The translations under genes were made by a program, and so were the position numbers. Below the pieces are notes generated by a model. That model ran no database searches. It worked only from the letters and a program-made list of their open reading frames with translations, and had not been told where the DNA came from. From the NCBI GenBank assembly GCA_910587235.1, contig CAJUKD010000011.1, forward strand, positions 18,111 through 82,110: a stretch of DNA of 64,000 nucleotides, read 5' to 3'. The stretch comes from an uncultured Muribaculaceae bacterium (GTDB taxonomy: Bacteria; Bacteroidota; Bacteroidia; Bacteroidales; Muribaculaceae). Positions 26,754-35,969 of this stretch are shown one piece after another; position 1 is the stretch's first letter; each line of letters begins with the position of its first letter.

Positions 26754-28141
26754 AAAAATACATTCCCATATATATACTGCTTTTCTGTTTGGCCTCCGTG
26801 TTTGCCGTTTCTTGCTCTGGGGTAAAGAAATGTGCACCTCCGCAGCTTGACCTTCCCGCTCAGCTGGCTTCGGGTGCTGCCGGCGACACGCTTACACTTG
26901 CCGACATAGACTGGTGGACTTTTTACGGCGATTCGGCATTGTGCCGTATAATACGCGCCACACTCGACAACAACAAGAATCTGCTTGCCGCCGCCGCCCG
27001 TGTCGAGGAACTTCAGCAGCTCTACCGCATAGACCGTGTGGGCCTTTTCCCGACACTCGGCATCAATATTGCCGCCGATCATGAAACTAATGATTATGCC
27101 AACGAAAGTTTTAAACGCGATCCTGAATTCGATGTCAAGGCGACTTTAAGCTGGGAGATAGATCTGTGGGGGCGTCTGCGTTGGGCAAAGCGCAGCGGCC
27201 GTGCGCGGTGGATGGCTACTGTCGAAGAACAGCGTGCCATGCGTGTGACTCTTATTGCGGAGGCTGCAACGGCTTATTTCAATATGCTGGCATTGCGCAA
27301 CGAACTCGCCATCGTCCGACGCACTATGGATAACCGTGCGGAAGGAGTGGCTAAGGCCCGCCTGCGTTTTGAAGGAGGTCTGACTTCGGAGCTTGTCTAC
27401 CAGCAGGCTCAGGTGGAATATGCCACTACGGCCGCTCTTGTTCCTAACCTCGAGAGCCGTATAAAAACAACTGAAAACATGCTTGCCGTACTTATGGGGG
27501 CATATCCAGGGGCGCCCATACCTACAGGCCAGTCGGTTTCGACCGAAGTAATACCTTCCGACGCACTTCCGTTAGGGCTGCCTTCACAGCTTTTGCGTCG
27601 TCGTCCCGATCTGCGGGCGGCTGAATTGAAGCTTCAGTCGTCGATGGCTGAGGTAGGTATTGCGTGGGCCGACCGTTTCCCGCGTCTGTCGTTCAGTCTG
27701 CAGGGCGGTTGGGAGAACGACGACCTGCGCTCTCTCTTCAGTTCGCCCTTTTCCTATGTAGCCGGAGCCATTGCAGGTCCTATCTTTGATTTCGGAAAGA
27801 AGAAAGCATCCTATAAGGCCGCTCTGGCGCGCTACGAGCAGTCGCGTCTGGCTTACGAACAGAGGGTGCTTGAGGCTTTCCGCGAAACAGACGATGCAGT
27901 TATTGCCTTTCGTAAAATCCGTAGTACAGCCGAGCTGAAAGCTATTTCCAACAATGCTGCCCGAAAATATGTCGATCTTGCCGAACTGCAGTATCGAGGC
28001 GGGAGTATAAACTACATAGAGGTTCTTGATGCCCAGCGTCGTTATTTCAATGCGCAGATAGAACTCAGCAACGCCGTGCGCGACGAGAATCTTTCACTTG
28101 TACGTCTTTACAAAGCCCTTGGAGGAGGCTGGAAAGACTGA
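26750..28141 (+). CDS. Outer-membrane efflux channel lipoprotein (TolC/NodT type)
   Basis: A 463-residue outer-membrane factor that completes the tripartite pump. The signal peptide ends Val-Ser-Cys-Ser near residue 23 (lipobox). Two homologous OEP halves follow (about 55-240 and 270-455). They carry the typical 'D-W-W-x-x-F', 'D-P-E-F-D-V-K-A-T-L-S-W-E-I-D-L-W-G-R' and 'G-L-P-S-Q-L-L-R-R-R-P-D-L-R-A-A-E' signatures of the NodT subfamily. The start overlaps the pump stop in an ATGA. The stop lies 2 nt from the stop of the convergent GH16 gene, and I see no terminator between them. Confidence 0.94.
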   Translation: MKKYIPIYILLFCLASVFAVSCSGVKKCAPPQLDLPAQLASGAAGDTLTLADIDWWTFYGDSALCRIIRATLDNNKNLLAAAARVEELQQLYRIDRVGLFPTLGINIAADHETNDYANESFKRDPEFDVKATLSWEIDLWGRLRWAKRSGRARWMATVEEQRAMRVTLIAEAATAYFNMLALRNELAIVRRTMDNRAEGVAKARLRFEGGLTSELVYQQAQVEYATTAALVPNLESRIKTTENMLAVLMGAYPGAPIPTGQSVSTEVIPSDALPLGLPSQLLRRRPDLRAAELKLQSSMAEVGIAWADRFPRLSFSLQGGWENDDLRSLFSSPFSYVAGAIAGPIFDFGKKKASYKAALARYEQSRLAYEQRVLEAFRETDDAVIAFRKIRSTAELKAISNNAARKYVDLAELQYRGGSINYIEVLDAQRRYFNAQIELSNAVRDENLSLVRLYKALGGGWKD

Positions 28142-28143
28142 TT

Positions 28144-29043
28144 TTAATGCAGGTCGGCGGGAACGTACACACGCACGTAATCCACATAGTATTGCGCCGG
28201 AAACGGAGTGTCTGACAGCGGACCGCCGTTGTCGCCGCCAAGAGCAAGGTTGAGCCAGACTCCGTGGAGTTGTTCAGGGTCGCGGTATGGATTGTAGCCG
28301 TCGAGATTGAAGTATTCGGACTGTGGGTTGCCGTTTACGGTCTGGTCGAGGTCGATGTCGTTGAGCATGCGGTCGTCGACATATATCTTGATGCTTTCAT
28401 TGGTCCATTCCATGCGCCATACATGGTATTTGTCGGCGAAGTCGTTGTCGAATGTACTCATGCGCGGAGCCTTGGAATTCCATCGTGCGTCCCATTTTTT
28501 GTTGCCGCCCCAAGCCACATTGGCGTGAATCGCGTCGCCGTAGTATTCCATCACGTCGATTTCGCCGTTGTATGGCCACTCAAATTTACTTCCGCAACTC
28601 CAGATTGCCGGCCAATAGCCTGTGCCTACGGGAATTTTTGCGCGTACTTCGTAGATGCCCTGATTGAAGCGGTAGGGGTCTTTTGCAATTATGGATGATG
28701 ATGTATATTCGGCATAACGGTCTTTTGTCCTCCAGTCGGACGACATAGGCACATAAGCGTCGTTCTCGATGCGCTCTTTGCGAGCTTCGATTATCAGATT
28801 GCCGTCGCGTACGATGGCATTGTTTTCGGTATAATACTGTTTTTCGTGGTTGCGGCAGAAACCATGTTCATATCCCCATACGTCGGGATTTGGCTTGTCG
28901 CCGGAGTCGAATTCGTCGCTGAAAGCAAGTCTGTAGCCAGGATACTTGTTTGCGATTTCATTGTCGTTCTCTTCGCCGAGAGCAGGAACTGCAGACATTA
29001 AGGATGCAAATATTGCAAATGCGATAAATCTTGATTTTGTCAT
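28144..29043 (-). CDS. GH16 family endo-beta-glucanase-like enzyme
   Basis: A secreted glycoside hydrolase of 299 residues when started at 29043, which gives a signal peptide (MTKSRFIAFAIFASLMSAVPALG); the upstream ATG at 29076 adds an unlikely prefix. The catalytic motif E-I-D-V-M-E is complete (Glu161 nucleophile, Asp163, Glu166 acid/base). It is preceded by a W-P-A-I-W-S-C-G segment typical of laminarinase-like GH16 members. It should cleave beta-1,3 or mixed-linkage beta-glucans, or related galactans; the exact subfamily cannot be read. It lacks lipobox, CBM and sus-like neighbours, so it is a stand-alone enzyme with its own promoter (29074-29104). Confidence 0.92.
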   Translation of the reverse strand: MTKSRFIAFAIFASLMSAVPALGEENDNEIANKYPGYRLAFSDEFDSGDKPNPDVWGYEHGFCRNHEKQYYTENNAIVRDGNLIIEARKERIENDAYVPMSSDWRTKDRYAEYTSSSIIAKDPYRFNQGIYEVRAKIPVGTGYWPAIWSCGSKFEWPYNGEIDVMEYYGDAIHANVAWGGNKKWDARWNSKAPRMSTFDNDFADKYHVWRMEWTNESIKIYVDDRMLNDIDLDQTVNGNPQSEYFNLDGYNPYRDPEQLHGVWLNLALGGDNGGPLSDTPFPAQYYVDYVRVYVPADLH

Positions 29044-29073
29044 GATCTGATATGTCGGTATTATTGTCAGAAA

Positions 29074-29104
29074 CAAAGTTAATATAGGACAATACGTCGG
29101 GCAA
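29074..29104 (-). promoter_or_regulatory. GH16 gene promoter
   Basis: Minus-strand TTG (29102-29104), a 20-nt spacer and TAACTTTG (29074-29081). It lies 31 nt upstream of position 29043, which supports that start codon over 29076. Confidence 0.7.
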
Positions 29105-29289
29105 TCCCTTTTTTTGAAAATAAAGGGGCGTATTCCGTCAATCAGTAATATCTGAAGATGTGTCGCGGTATTATGCCGATTCTTACTTGTTTTTTACGAA
29201 TTCAGGCATTTTTTGCGTCCGTGTGCTGATGGGTGTGCATATGCTGTCGCGTCACAGTCCGGCCTCCGGCTGGGGTTTCCATGTCCCTT

Positions 29290-30480
29290 TTAGACCATAG
29301 GCATGTCGATGCGGAAAGTGCTACCCATGCCCGGAGTGGAGCGAAGCACGTAGATACGGCCACCGTGGTATTGTTCCACGATTCGTTTGGCCAAGGTAAG
29401 TCCCAGACCCCAGCCGCGGCTCTTGGTCGTGAAGCCGGGGTTGAAAACCGTTTTGAAATTCTTTCGGGCTATGCCTTTGCCAGTGTCGCTTACTTCGACA
29501 AAGGCCATGCGGCCGTCGTCGTCGGCTGTCAGACTGACAGTGATGCTTCCGCTGCCTTCCATGGCATCGACGGCATTCTTGACAAGGTTTTCGACCACCC
29601 ATTCGAGCAGTGGAGCCGATGCCATTACAGGGATTTCATGGTCCGGCAATGTGTGGCTGAGTCTGATGCGCGGCGAGATACGTGTGGTCATGTAGTCGAC
29701 GGCTCCGCCGACGATGGCATTGAGATCCGAATGCTCCATGCGTGGCGCCGAACCTATTTTTGAGAATCGAGATGCGATGGTACTCAGACGATTGACGTCT
29801 TTGTTCATCTCTGCGAGTGTTTCGCGGTCCACACCCATCTCCGGAAGCAGCTCCATCCAGGCCATCAGCGACGATATTGGCGTTCCGAGCTGATGTGCCG
29901 TTTCTTTCGACAGTCCGACCCAGACCTTGTTCTGTTCGGCTTTTTTTGTCGACAGCACGGCGAAATAGACCACAGCTATGAATGCCAGCATGACAAGCAG
30001 CAGTACATAAGGATATATGCTCAGGCTTTTTAGCAGTGTGGAATCTTCGTAGTATAGATATTGGCTTACGCCCGGCGCAATTTCGATTTCAATTACGTTA
30101 GGACTGTTGGCAAGAGAGCGCAGTTTGGCGTTAAGATAGGCTTCGTTGCGCGGCGATAGGGCGAATGAACTTTCGGGTGCAGCTTCCGGCAGCTTAAAGT
30201 TGCGGAATTGCAGGATGTGCATGCTGTCATCGGTAAGCAGTACGGGTATGGTCGTGTTGCGCTCTATTATCCGCAGCAGGAAATCGATGTCGTTGCCTTG
30301 GTCGGCGGATGCCACGATCTGTTTTGTGGCGTCGGCCCATATTTCCATGCGTTCGCGCTCCTGTGCCGAGAGGTCGTTGACAAGGCTGTTGGAGAAATAG
30401 AGAAATACGGCGGCTACGGCGGCTGAAGCTATCAGGAATGCGAATTTGCCGTAACGTCGGATGTCATATATATTAGCCAT
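29290..30480 (-). CDS. Orphan sensor histidine kinase
   Basis: A 396-residue membrane kinase: helix 1 (about residues 14-32), an extracytoplasmic sensor region (about 33-160), helix 2 (about 163-185), then a dimerisation/phosphoacceptor helix with the H-box ETAHQLGTPISSLMAW (His near 208). The ATPase domain has an N-box (VVENLVKNAVDAM), a G1 box (DTGKGI) and a G2 box (GWGLGLTLAKRIVEQY). All catalytic motifs look intact. No response-regulator gene is nearby, so its partner must be encoded elsewhere. It is the last gene of the operon led by the DUF5715 gene, 18 nt after aroB. The signal it reads is unknown. Confidence 0.92.
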   Translation of the reverse strand: MANIYDIRRYGKFAFLIASAAVAAVFLYFSNSLVNDLSAQERERMEIWADATKQIVASADQGNDIDFLLRIIERNTTIPVLLTDDSMHILQFRNFKLPEAAPESSFALSPRNEAYLNAKLRSLANSPNVIEIEIAPGVSQYLYYEDSTLLKSLSIYPYVLLLVMLAFIAVVYFAVLSTKKAEQNKVWVGLSKETAHQLGTPISSLMAWMELLPEMGVDRETLAEMNKDVNRLSTIASRFSKIGSAPRMEHSDLNAIVGGAVDYMTTRISPRIRLSHTLPDHEIPVMASAPLLEWVVENLVKNAVDAMEGSGSITVSLTADDDGRMAFVEVSDTGKGIARKNFKTVFNPGFTTKSRGWGLGLTLAKRIVEQYHGGRIYVLRSTPGMGSTFRIDMPMV

Positions 30481-30498
30481 TGCATGAATTATTGAGGT

Positions 30499-31569
30499 TT
30501 AAAGTCCCGTCAGATCGCGGTATATGTCGATGGCCGCTCCTATCTGTCCGGGGGCGGCCGTGCAGTCGGTCTGCGGTTTTCCTATGGCGTGTAGCAAGGT
30601 GAAATTTATTTCGTCAGGAGTACTGTTTTTCTTGTCGGCGCGCATGTAGGAGATCAACTCGTCGTAGTCGTCGCACCTTATGTCGAAAGCACCGTAGTTC
30701 TCAAGAATGTATGCTGCGAGCTGGCGCAGTGTTTCGGCCGGGAATCCAAGCCGGATATGGGAAAGCACGAGTTCTATGACCAGACCGTGGGCCACGGCAT
30801 AGCCATGGGGAATGGGTTTGCCGTGCTTCATGGCGAAAGCCTCGATGGCATGGCCTGCGGTGTGCCCGAGATTTAGAGCCTTGCGCGGGCCTTTTTCCAG
30901 AGGATCGGCTTCTACTATGCGGCTTTTTACCGAAACGCTTTTTCTGAGTAGTGGCAACAGGCTTTCGGACTCAAAATCAGGGTATATGGGATTGTATTTC
31001 AGTAACGATGCGAAAGTATCCGTGTCGTCGAGCAGACCGTGTTTAAGCATTTCGGCGTAACCTGACAGAATTTCCTGCCGTGGCAATGTGTTCAGATATA
31101 CGGTTGAGATTACGGATGCCAGAGCTTCCGTGAATGTGCCGAGCTGATTTTTCAGGCCATTGAAATTTATGGCTGTTTTGCCGCCTACTGATGCGTCGAC
31201 GGCGCCCAGAAGTGTTGTAGGTATGTTGATGTATGGAATGCCTCGCTTGAAAGTTGCGGCTGCAAAACCTCCAAGATCGGTGACGACTCCGCCGCCGAGA
31301 TTTATGATGAGCGATTTCCGTGTGACATCACCTTCGGCAAGTCCGGTCCATACATGCTTCAGCCCGTCGAGGTTCTTGTTTATGTCGTCGCTTTTGATGG
31401 TTATTATGCGAGCGCTTGCGGCTGTGCGGCTGTCGGCCTGTAGGAGAGGCAGTACAAGACGTAAGGTATTTGTGTCAGTGATGATAGTCACGCTTGCGGC
31501 GTCGAGTGCGTCGACGAGATTGTCGAGAGCGTTTCCTACAGCGTTGGTGAAGATAAGTTTCTGTTCCAT
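30499..31569 (-). CDS. aroB: 3-dehydroquinate synthase
   Basis: Converts DAHP to 3-dehydroquinate, the second step of the shikimate pathway, using NAD+ and a divalent metal. The start at 31569 gives 356 residues (MEQKLIFTNAVG), close to the family norm; the frame open to 31629 would overlap the upstream HAD gene by about 55 nt. Motifs: the GGGVVTDLGGFAAATFKRGIPYINIPTTLLGAVDASVGGKTAIN region (near 100-145, NAD and substrate binding) and NLGHTAGHAIE (metal-binding His, near 245). It lies 4 nt after the HAD hydrolase gene and 18 nt before the kinase gene. Confidence 0.96.
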   Translation of the reverse strand: MEQKLIFTNAVGNALDNLVDALDAASVTIITDTNTLRLVLPLLQADSRTAASARIITIKSDDINKNLDGLKHVWTGLAEGDVTRKSLIINLGGGVVTDLGGFAAATFKRGIPYINIPTTLLGAVDASVGGKTAINFNGLKNQLGTFTEALASVISTVYLNTLPRQEILSGYAEMLKHGLLDDTDTFASLLKYNPIYPDFESESLLPLLRKSVSVKSRIVEADPLEKGPRKALNLGHTAGHAIEAFAMKHGKPIPHGYAVAHGLVIELVLSHIRLGFPAETLRQLAAYILENYGAFDIRCDDYDELISYMRADKKNSTPDEINFTLLHAIGKPQTDCTAAPGQIGAAIDIYRDLTGL

Positions 31570-31573
31570 AATT

Positions 31574-32314
31574 CTACAAGAGCAGGATTCCCAGTGCTTC
31601 GGCACATTCCTCCATGGAATCGAGTTCAAGGTCGGCTCCGGCTGCTTTAAGTGTTCCGGACGGGAGCGGGCCTGTATTGACTCCTATGGTGAAAAGACCT
31701 GCGCGCGACGAGGACTCCACACCTAAGGGTGCATTGTCGATTCCGACAGATTGCCATGGGCTTGTTCCGGCTTTTGCGATACCTTTAAGGTATGGTTCAG
31801 GATCAGGCTTGCCGTGGGTGACGTCGTATGCCGTGATGCGCTGCGACGGTGCCGGAAAGGCGCAGTCGAAATCGCTGTCGAGTCTGTCGAGAAGGGTTCC
31901 TTGTCCCGAACCTGTGACAATCACTGTCGTTGCGCCTGCGCGGCGGCAGATGTTCACGGTTTCGCGGGCGCCGGTCATTACCTTCACCGCGCCCATTCCT
32001 GCAAATAGTTCGGTCTTGCGCCGGTAAAGCCGGCGGATTTCATCTTCGGTGGGTTGTCGGTGAAGTTCTCGTTCGAATATGGCTGTGACGGTCGATGCAC
32101 CCGTGCGGCCTTCGTGCAGATATACTTCCTGTTCGGGCATGTCTATGCCAATTTCGCTGAAAAGCAGATTCCACGAACGGGCATGGAAGGGCATGGAGTT
32201 GTAGAGCACGCCGTCCATATCGAAAAGTACTGCCCCGGGGCGTTGCGGCGCTGTACCTGTGCGTGCGGTGTAAGAGGCTATGGACTCTGATATTTTATTT
32301 TTCAGACTTTTCAT
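31574..32314 (-). CDS. HAD-superfamily phosphatase, beta-phosphoglucomutase-like
   Basis: A 246-residue cytosolic hydrolase from the start at 32314 (MKSLKNKISESIASYTAR). The longer frame to 32428 adds a basic tail that overlaps the AsmA gene deeply. Motif I is FDMDGVLYNSMPFH (nucleophile Asp, near residue 32), motif II is VIVTGSGQG, motif III is the Lys in HGKPDPEPYLKG and motif IV is GIDNAPLGVESS, so the phosphatase machinery is complete. The helical cap after motif I is of the beta-PGM/phosphoglycolate phosphatase kind. The substrate is probably a small sugar phosphate but cannot be fixed. It overlaps the AsmA gene by 20 nt and precedes aroB by 4 nt. Confidence 0.88.
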   Translation of the reverse strand: MKSLKNKISESIASYTARTGTAPQRPGAVLFDMDGVLYNSMPFHARSWNLLFSEIGIDMPEQEVYLHEGRTGASTVTAIFERELHRQPTEDEIRRLYRRKTELFAGMGAVKVMTGARETVNICRRAGATTVIVTGSGQGTLLDRLDSDFDCAFPAPSQRITAYDVTHGKPDPEPYLKGIAKAGTSPWQSVGIDNAPLGVESSSRAGLFTIGVNTGPLPSGTLKAAGADLELDSMEECAEALGILLL

Positions 32315-35300
32315 CTTCGGAATCGCTGCGCAGGGCGGCGTCGGATTTTTCTGTGTTATTTTTGCGGCCTTGTCTGCTTTTCTTTTTTGAACCTTTGGCC
32401 TTCTTTGTGGTAGCGGGTTTCGCTTCATCGCCGGCCTCGCTGTCGGCCGGAACAGTGCCCGGGATTAGACCTTCGCGGATAAGGGCTATGGAATCGGCCC
32501 GGCTGAGAGTGTCGATGCCGGAATCGGATGCCTGCATGCGTGGCGGACGGCGTCCGACATTCAGACTTGCGAATTTGGAGCGCGACACTCCGCGGCGGAA
32601 CACGTTTTCAATCTGTGAAATCAGGTTGATGCGTGCCGTATCGACCACCGCGCGTTGTTCGGCGACGGAACCTTCCTTGAACTTGGCGCCTCCGAAACGC
32701 ACCTTATAGTCGTCGGGAGTGCCTTTGACGGTGATTCCGAATTTGAACGGCAGCGGGGACTTCAGCACTGCAAGATGATAGTTGAAGTTAAGGGCCAGGT
32801 CGTTGTAGCCCTGTACGCCGAGGCGGTAGCGGTCGATGTCGAATGTGAACGGAAAGAGCTGAAGCATATTGTTCTCCACAATGAACTCGACATTCATGTG
32901 TTTTATCCGGTCGGATGTCTTGTCCTTGAAAAGCAACCATTTGCCGAGTGTGCGGTAGGTATCGGGATCGACAATGCGCAGGCTGTCGCCGCTAAGTCCT
33001 ACGGCCGCGTCGAGAGTGGGCAGAACAAGGTTCATCTGGGGGTCGATGTCGACTGTGGCGGCTACGTCAGCATTGATGACGCCGCTGAAGTCGCGCATTA
33101 TCGGAACGATGGAGTCGACAGCCGGCACCAGAGAGAGGAAGCGCTCGAGTTGCAGCTGTTTTACCATTAGGCCGAAACCGAATTTCATGGAGTCGGCCTG
33201 CGGTGCATTGTAAAGAGCCGACATGGCCAGAGATCCTATGTCGGAGCGGGCGCCGAGGCGGTGCAGGTTGACGGCACCGTCGTAGACAAGCACATCGCCG
33301 CGGAAATCAGTAAAAGATAAGTCGGAATACAGTATGTTGCGTGCGCGTACGTTCACTTCCGCTTCGATATTGGTCGGGATAAGCAAAGGTCCGCTGCTGT
33401 CGGGCTTTTCTGTAACCATGGCTTCGAGGCTGCTTTCGAGGGCATTCTCGTCGTCGCCGGCATCCGAGAACGAGGCTCCACGCGCTCCGCCGCGACGTAT
33501 GTGTTCGGCGTAGGCGGCGCCTGCGAAAGTCGATGCGGCAAGCTCGTTGACATCGATAGTGTCGCTCTGTATCTTGAAGTTGATTTTCAACGGGCTGCGG
33601 TAGCCGCGTGCGGTGAAGCTGCGGCGTATGTTAGAGATGCGTCCGTTGATAAGCAGGTCGGAGTGGCCTGCGCTGTATTTGACATCGGAGAGCAATATGG
33701 AATCGGAGGTGAAGTCTATGCGTAGTTCTTTTACGCTGTTGCGCAAGGGGAAATAGGGTGTGAAAAGACGTCCGTGGCGGGTCGATATGAAGCCTTGCAG
33801 TTCCCATCCGAGCAGGAAACGGCGTAAGGCGTTGGATGTGCCCCAGTCTATGATTTCGCGTTCGTCGGCAGTCAGTTCGCCGTGGACGCGCCTATGGTGT
33901 GCTTGTCCGGGCCGGCGCCGGCGTTTTTCCAGTGCAAGGCGGTAGACGGAGTCCGGCGGCAGGTCGGGACGCACACGGCTGATTGAGTCGGCGGCGGCAC
34001 GGATCGCGGCGGGTATCTTGCGGCGGCGTGCGGGATTTTTATGTGCGCTGAAATCGATTTGTGTCTTGCGCAGCATCAGGCGGGTGGAAGGATCTCCGGC
34101 GCTCAGCCTGTCGGCATTGAGCTTGAATATGAACTCCGGCAGCCGCTCGTTGCCGTTGAAACGACGCAGACTGACGAATCCTCCGAGTCCGCGCAGACGC
34201 GCTCCGGCGGAATCGGTTATGGAGTTGACCTTTAGCTGTGCTATTTTCAGGCCGCCTCCCAAGGGTGTTATATTGGTCGTGTCGGTCAGGCGTCCGTCGT
34301 TTTCAGCTCCGAGTCCGAGGCTTATGTCCGATGCCGTTATGCCGACGCCTCCGGAAAGTACGTCGATTGAGTCCACTTTCAGTGAGCTTGTCATTGTAAC
34401 CGGTCCTGTCGTTCCGTCGGGTCGTTTAAGCCTGTTGCGTGAGTTGAATCTGAGTGCGGCATTTTCCACCCACGCCATTGTCGCAGTGTCGGATGATAGG
34501 AAATATAATTTGTTGGCATCAATTCTGCCGTCGACTTTGAGCAGGTGGAAGGCATTGGCGTTGAGCATGGACATGCGGCCGTCCACGTCGATGTCGGCAG
34601 TGACCGAGCCGGAGATGGCGCCGTTTATATTTTTTGTCAGGATGGATGGCAGTCCGGCAAGATTCGACCGCCCTTTGAGGCAGGCATTGAATGCCGGATC
34701 ACTCAGCAGGGTGCTTGCAGAGCCGTGAAGGCTTAGCGATGTGGCCGGTCCGGCAGCTTCAAGTTTTACTATTTCCACGGTGATGCTGTCGGGGTTGTTG
34801 CCGGCCAGTCGCGCTTTCAGGTCGAGAGCTATGTTGTCGAAACGCGCGTTGCCGTAGCGAAGTTTCGACGGAGATATCCTCATGTTTGCCGTGGCGTGCG
34901 GGATACTGTCGGTGTCGAGGTTGAATGGCTGTGTCAGGTCGAATCCGGCCGATAGTTCGGCATTGGTGCTGAAGTCCTTGTCGGTCAATGAATAGGCTTG
35001 TTTCAAGCTGTCAGGTACATACTTGAGCAGAGTTTCGATGGCGACAGGAGTAAGGTTTATGCGTGCCGACTGCACAATCAAGGATTCGCTGAAGTCGACG
35101 GCGGCGTCGGCACGTACTTCGATATCGTCCACCCTGATGCTTGCTTCTTCAGCGGCAATCAGCGACGGTTGGAGCGGATTCCATTTCAGGCGTCCGTTCA
35201 TACCCAGTGAAAGCCCTTCGAGAGCCACGAGCTGGCGTACGAACGGGCTGTTAAGTCGTCCGTCGACGTGCAGCGTGTAGTCGGGTAGAGGGTGATTGGA

Positions 35301-35969
35301 TATGTTTGCGTCGCCAAGCAGTAAGACAGTGGCGTCGGTCGAGTCTGCGGCATTGAAGTAGCGGATAGCGCGTGGTGATTCAAGCGCAAACCGGCTTACA
35401 GAAATTTCGGGTATGGAAGAGTCGCTTTTATCCTTGTCCGTATCGGTGGAATCGGTCGGAGCGGGGAATATATCGAAATTGTTGAGTCCTGTTCCATCGA
35501 GTACGATGTTGAGCATCGGGCGCCGCAATATAATGTCGCGCAGGTCGATTCGGCCGCTCATAAGGGCAGGAAGCGATATTGATGCGCGCATGGCGTCGAC
35601 GGCTGCAAGTGTGTCGGCATATGCCGGCAAGGTTGCACGGTGTTCTGCCGGCAGTGAATCGAAGGCCTTGGAGATAATTAGCAGCGAATCGATTTCTATG
35701 CCCAGGCCGCGGTACTCGGGACGCAGCTTGAATTCTATACGGCTCAGTCTGACGTTAGCATGCAGGTTCTTGTTGGCTATTGTTTCGACCAGAGGAGTAA
35801 GACTTTCGGGATTTAAGATTTTTACAGTGCATATCAGGACTGCTCCGATTGTGAGATTCAATGCGAGGACAGTCCATAGGAGTACTTTCAGCAATCTGAT
35901 TGTGAAACGAGCCGCTAATGGCCGGCGCTGGCTGTCGCCTGTCTGTTTTCCGTCTGCTTGGCTTGTCAT
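32295..35969 (-). CDS. Large AsmA-family inner-membrane/periplasmic protein
   Basis: A 1224-residue protein with one N-terminal helix (about residues 20-45, 'LLKVLLWTVLALNLTIGAVLI') and a long periplasmic beta-rich body. The start 'ESLTPLVETIANKNLHANVRLSRIEF' and the C-terminal AsmA-like part (about 1000-1160, 'GLMVKQLQLERFLSLVPAVDSIVPIMRDFSGVI') are typical of the AsmA/TamB-like group. These form a hydrophobic groove thought to carry phospholipids between membranes. The C-terminus is a Lys/Glu/Ser-rich tail. It overlaps the DUF5715 gene by 4 nt and the HAD gene by 20 nt. Role inferred from family: envelope lipid homeostasis. Confidence 0.87.
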   Translation of the reverse strand: MTSQADGKQTGDSQRRPLAARFTIRLLKVLLWTVLALNLTIGAVLICTVKILNPESLTPLVETIANKNLHANVRLSRIEFKLRPEYRGLGIEIDSLLIISKAFDSLPAEHRATLPAYADTLAAVDAMRASISLPALMSGRIDLRDIILRRPMLNIVLDGTGLNNFDIFPAPTDSTDTDKDKSDSSIPEISVSRFALESPRAIRYFNAADSTDATVLLLGDANISNHPLPDYTLHVDGRLNSPFVRQLVALEGLSLGMNGRLKWNPLQPSLIAAEEASIRVDDIEVRADAAVDFSESLIVQSARINLTPVAIETLLKYVPDSLKQAYSLTDKDFSTNAELSAGFDLTQPFNLDTDSIPHATANMRISPSKLRYGNARFDNIALDLKARLAGNNPDSITVEIVKLEAAGPATSLSLHGSASTLLSDPAFNACLKGRSNLAGLPSILTKNINGAISGSVTADIDVDGRMSMLNANAFHLLKVDGRIDANKLYFLSSDTATMAWVENAALRFNSRNRLKRPDGTTGPVTMTSSLKVDSIDVLSGGVGITASDISLGLGAENDGRLTDTTNITPLGGGLKIAQLKVNSITDSAGARLRGLGGFVSLRRFNGNERLPEFIFKLNADRLSAGDPSTRLMLRKTQIDFSAHKNPARRRKIPAAIRAAADSISRVRPDLPPDSVYRLALEKRRRRPGQAHHRRVHGELTADEREIIDWGTSNALRRFLLGWELQGFISTRHGRLFTPYFPLRNSVKELRIDFTSDSILLSDVKYSAGHSDLLINGRISNIRRSFTARGYRSPLKINFKIQSDTIDVNELAASTFAGAAYAEHIRRGGARGASFSDAGDDENALESSLEAMVTEKPDSSGPLLIPTNIEAEVNVRARNILYSDLSFTDFRGDVLVYDGAVNLHRLGARSDIGSLAMSALYNAPQADSMKFGFGLMVKQLQLERFLSLVPAVDSIVPIMRDFSGVINADVAATVDIDPQMNLVLPTLDAAVGLSGDSLRIVDPDTYRTLGKWLLFKDKTSDRIKHMNVEFIVENNMLQLFPFTFDIDRYRLGVQGYNDLALNFNYHLAVLKSPLPFKFGITVKGTPDDYKVRFGGAKFKEGSVAEQRAVVDTARINLISQIENVFRRGVSRSKFASLNVGRRPPRMQASDSGIDTLSRADSIALIREGLIPGTVPADSEAGDEAKPATTKKAKGSKKKSRQGRKNNTEKSDAALRSDSEDEKSEK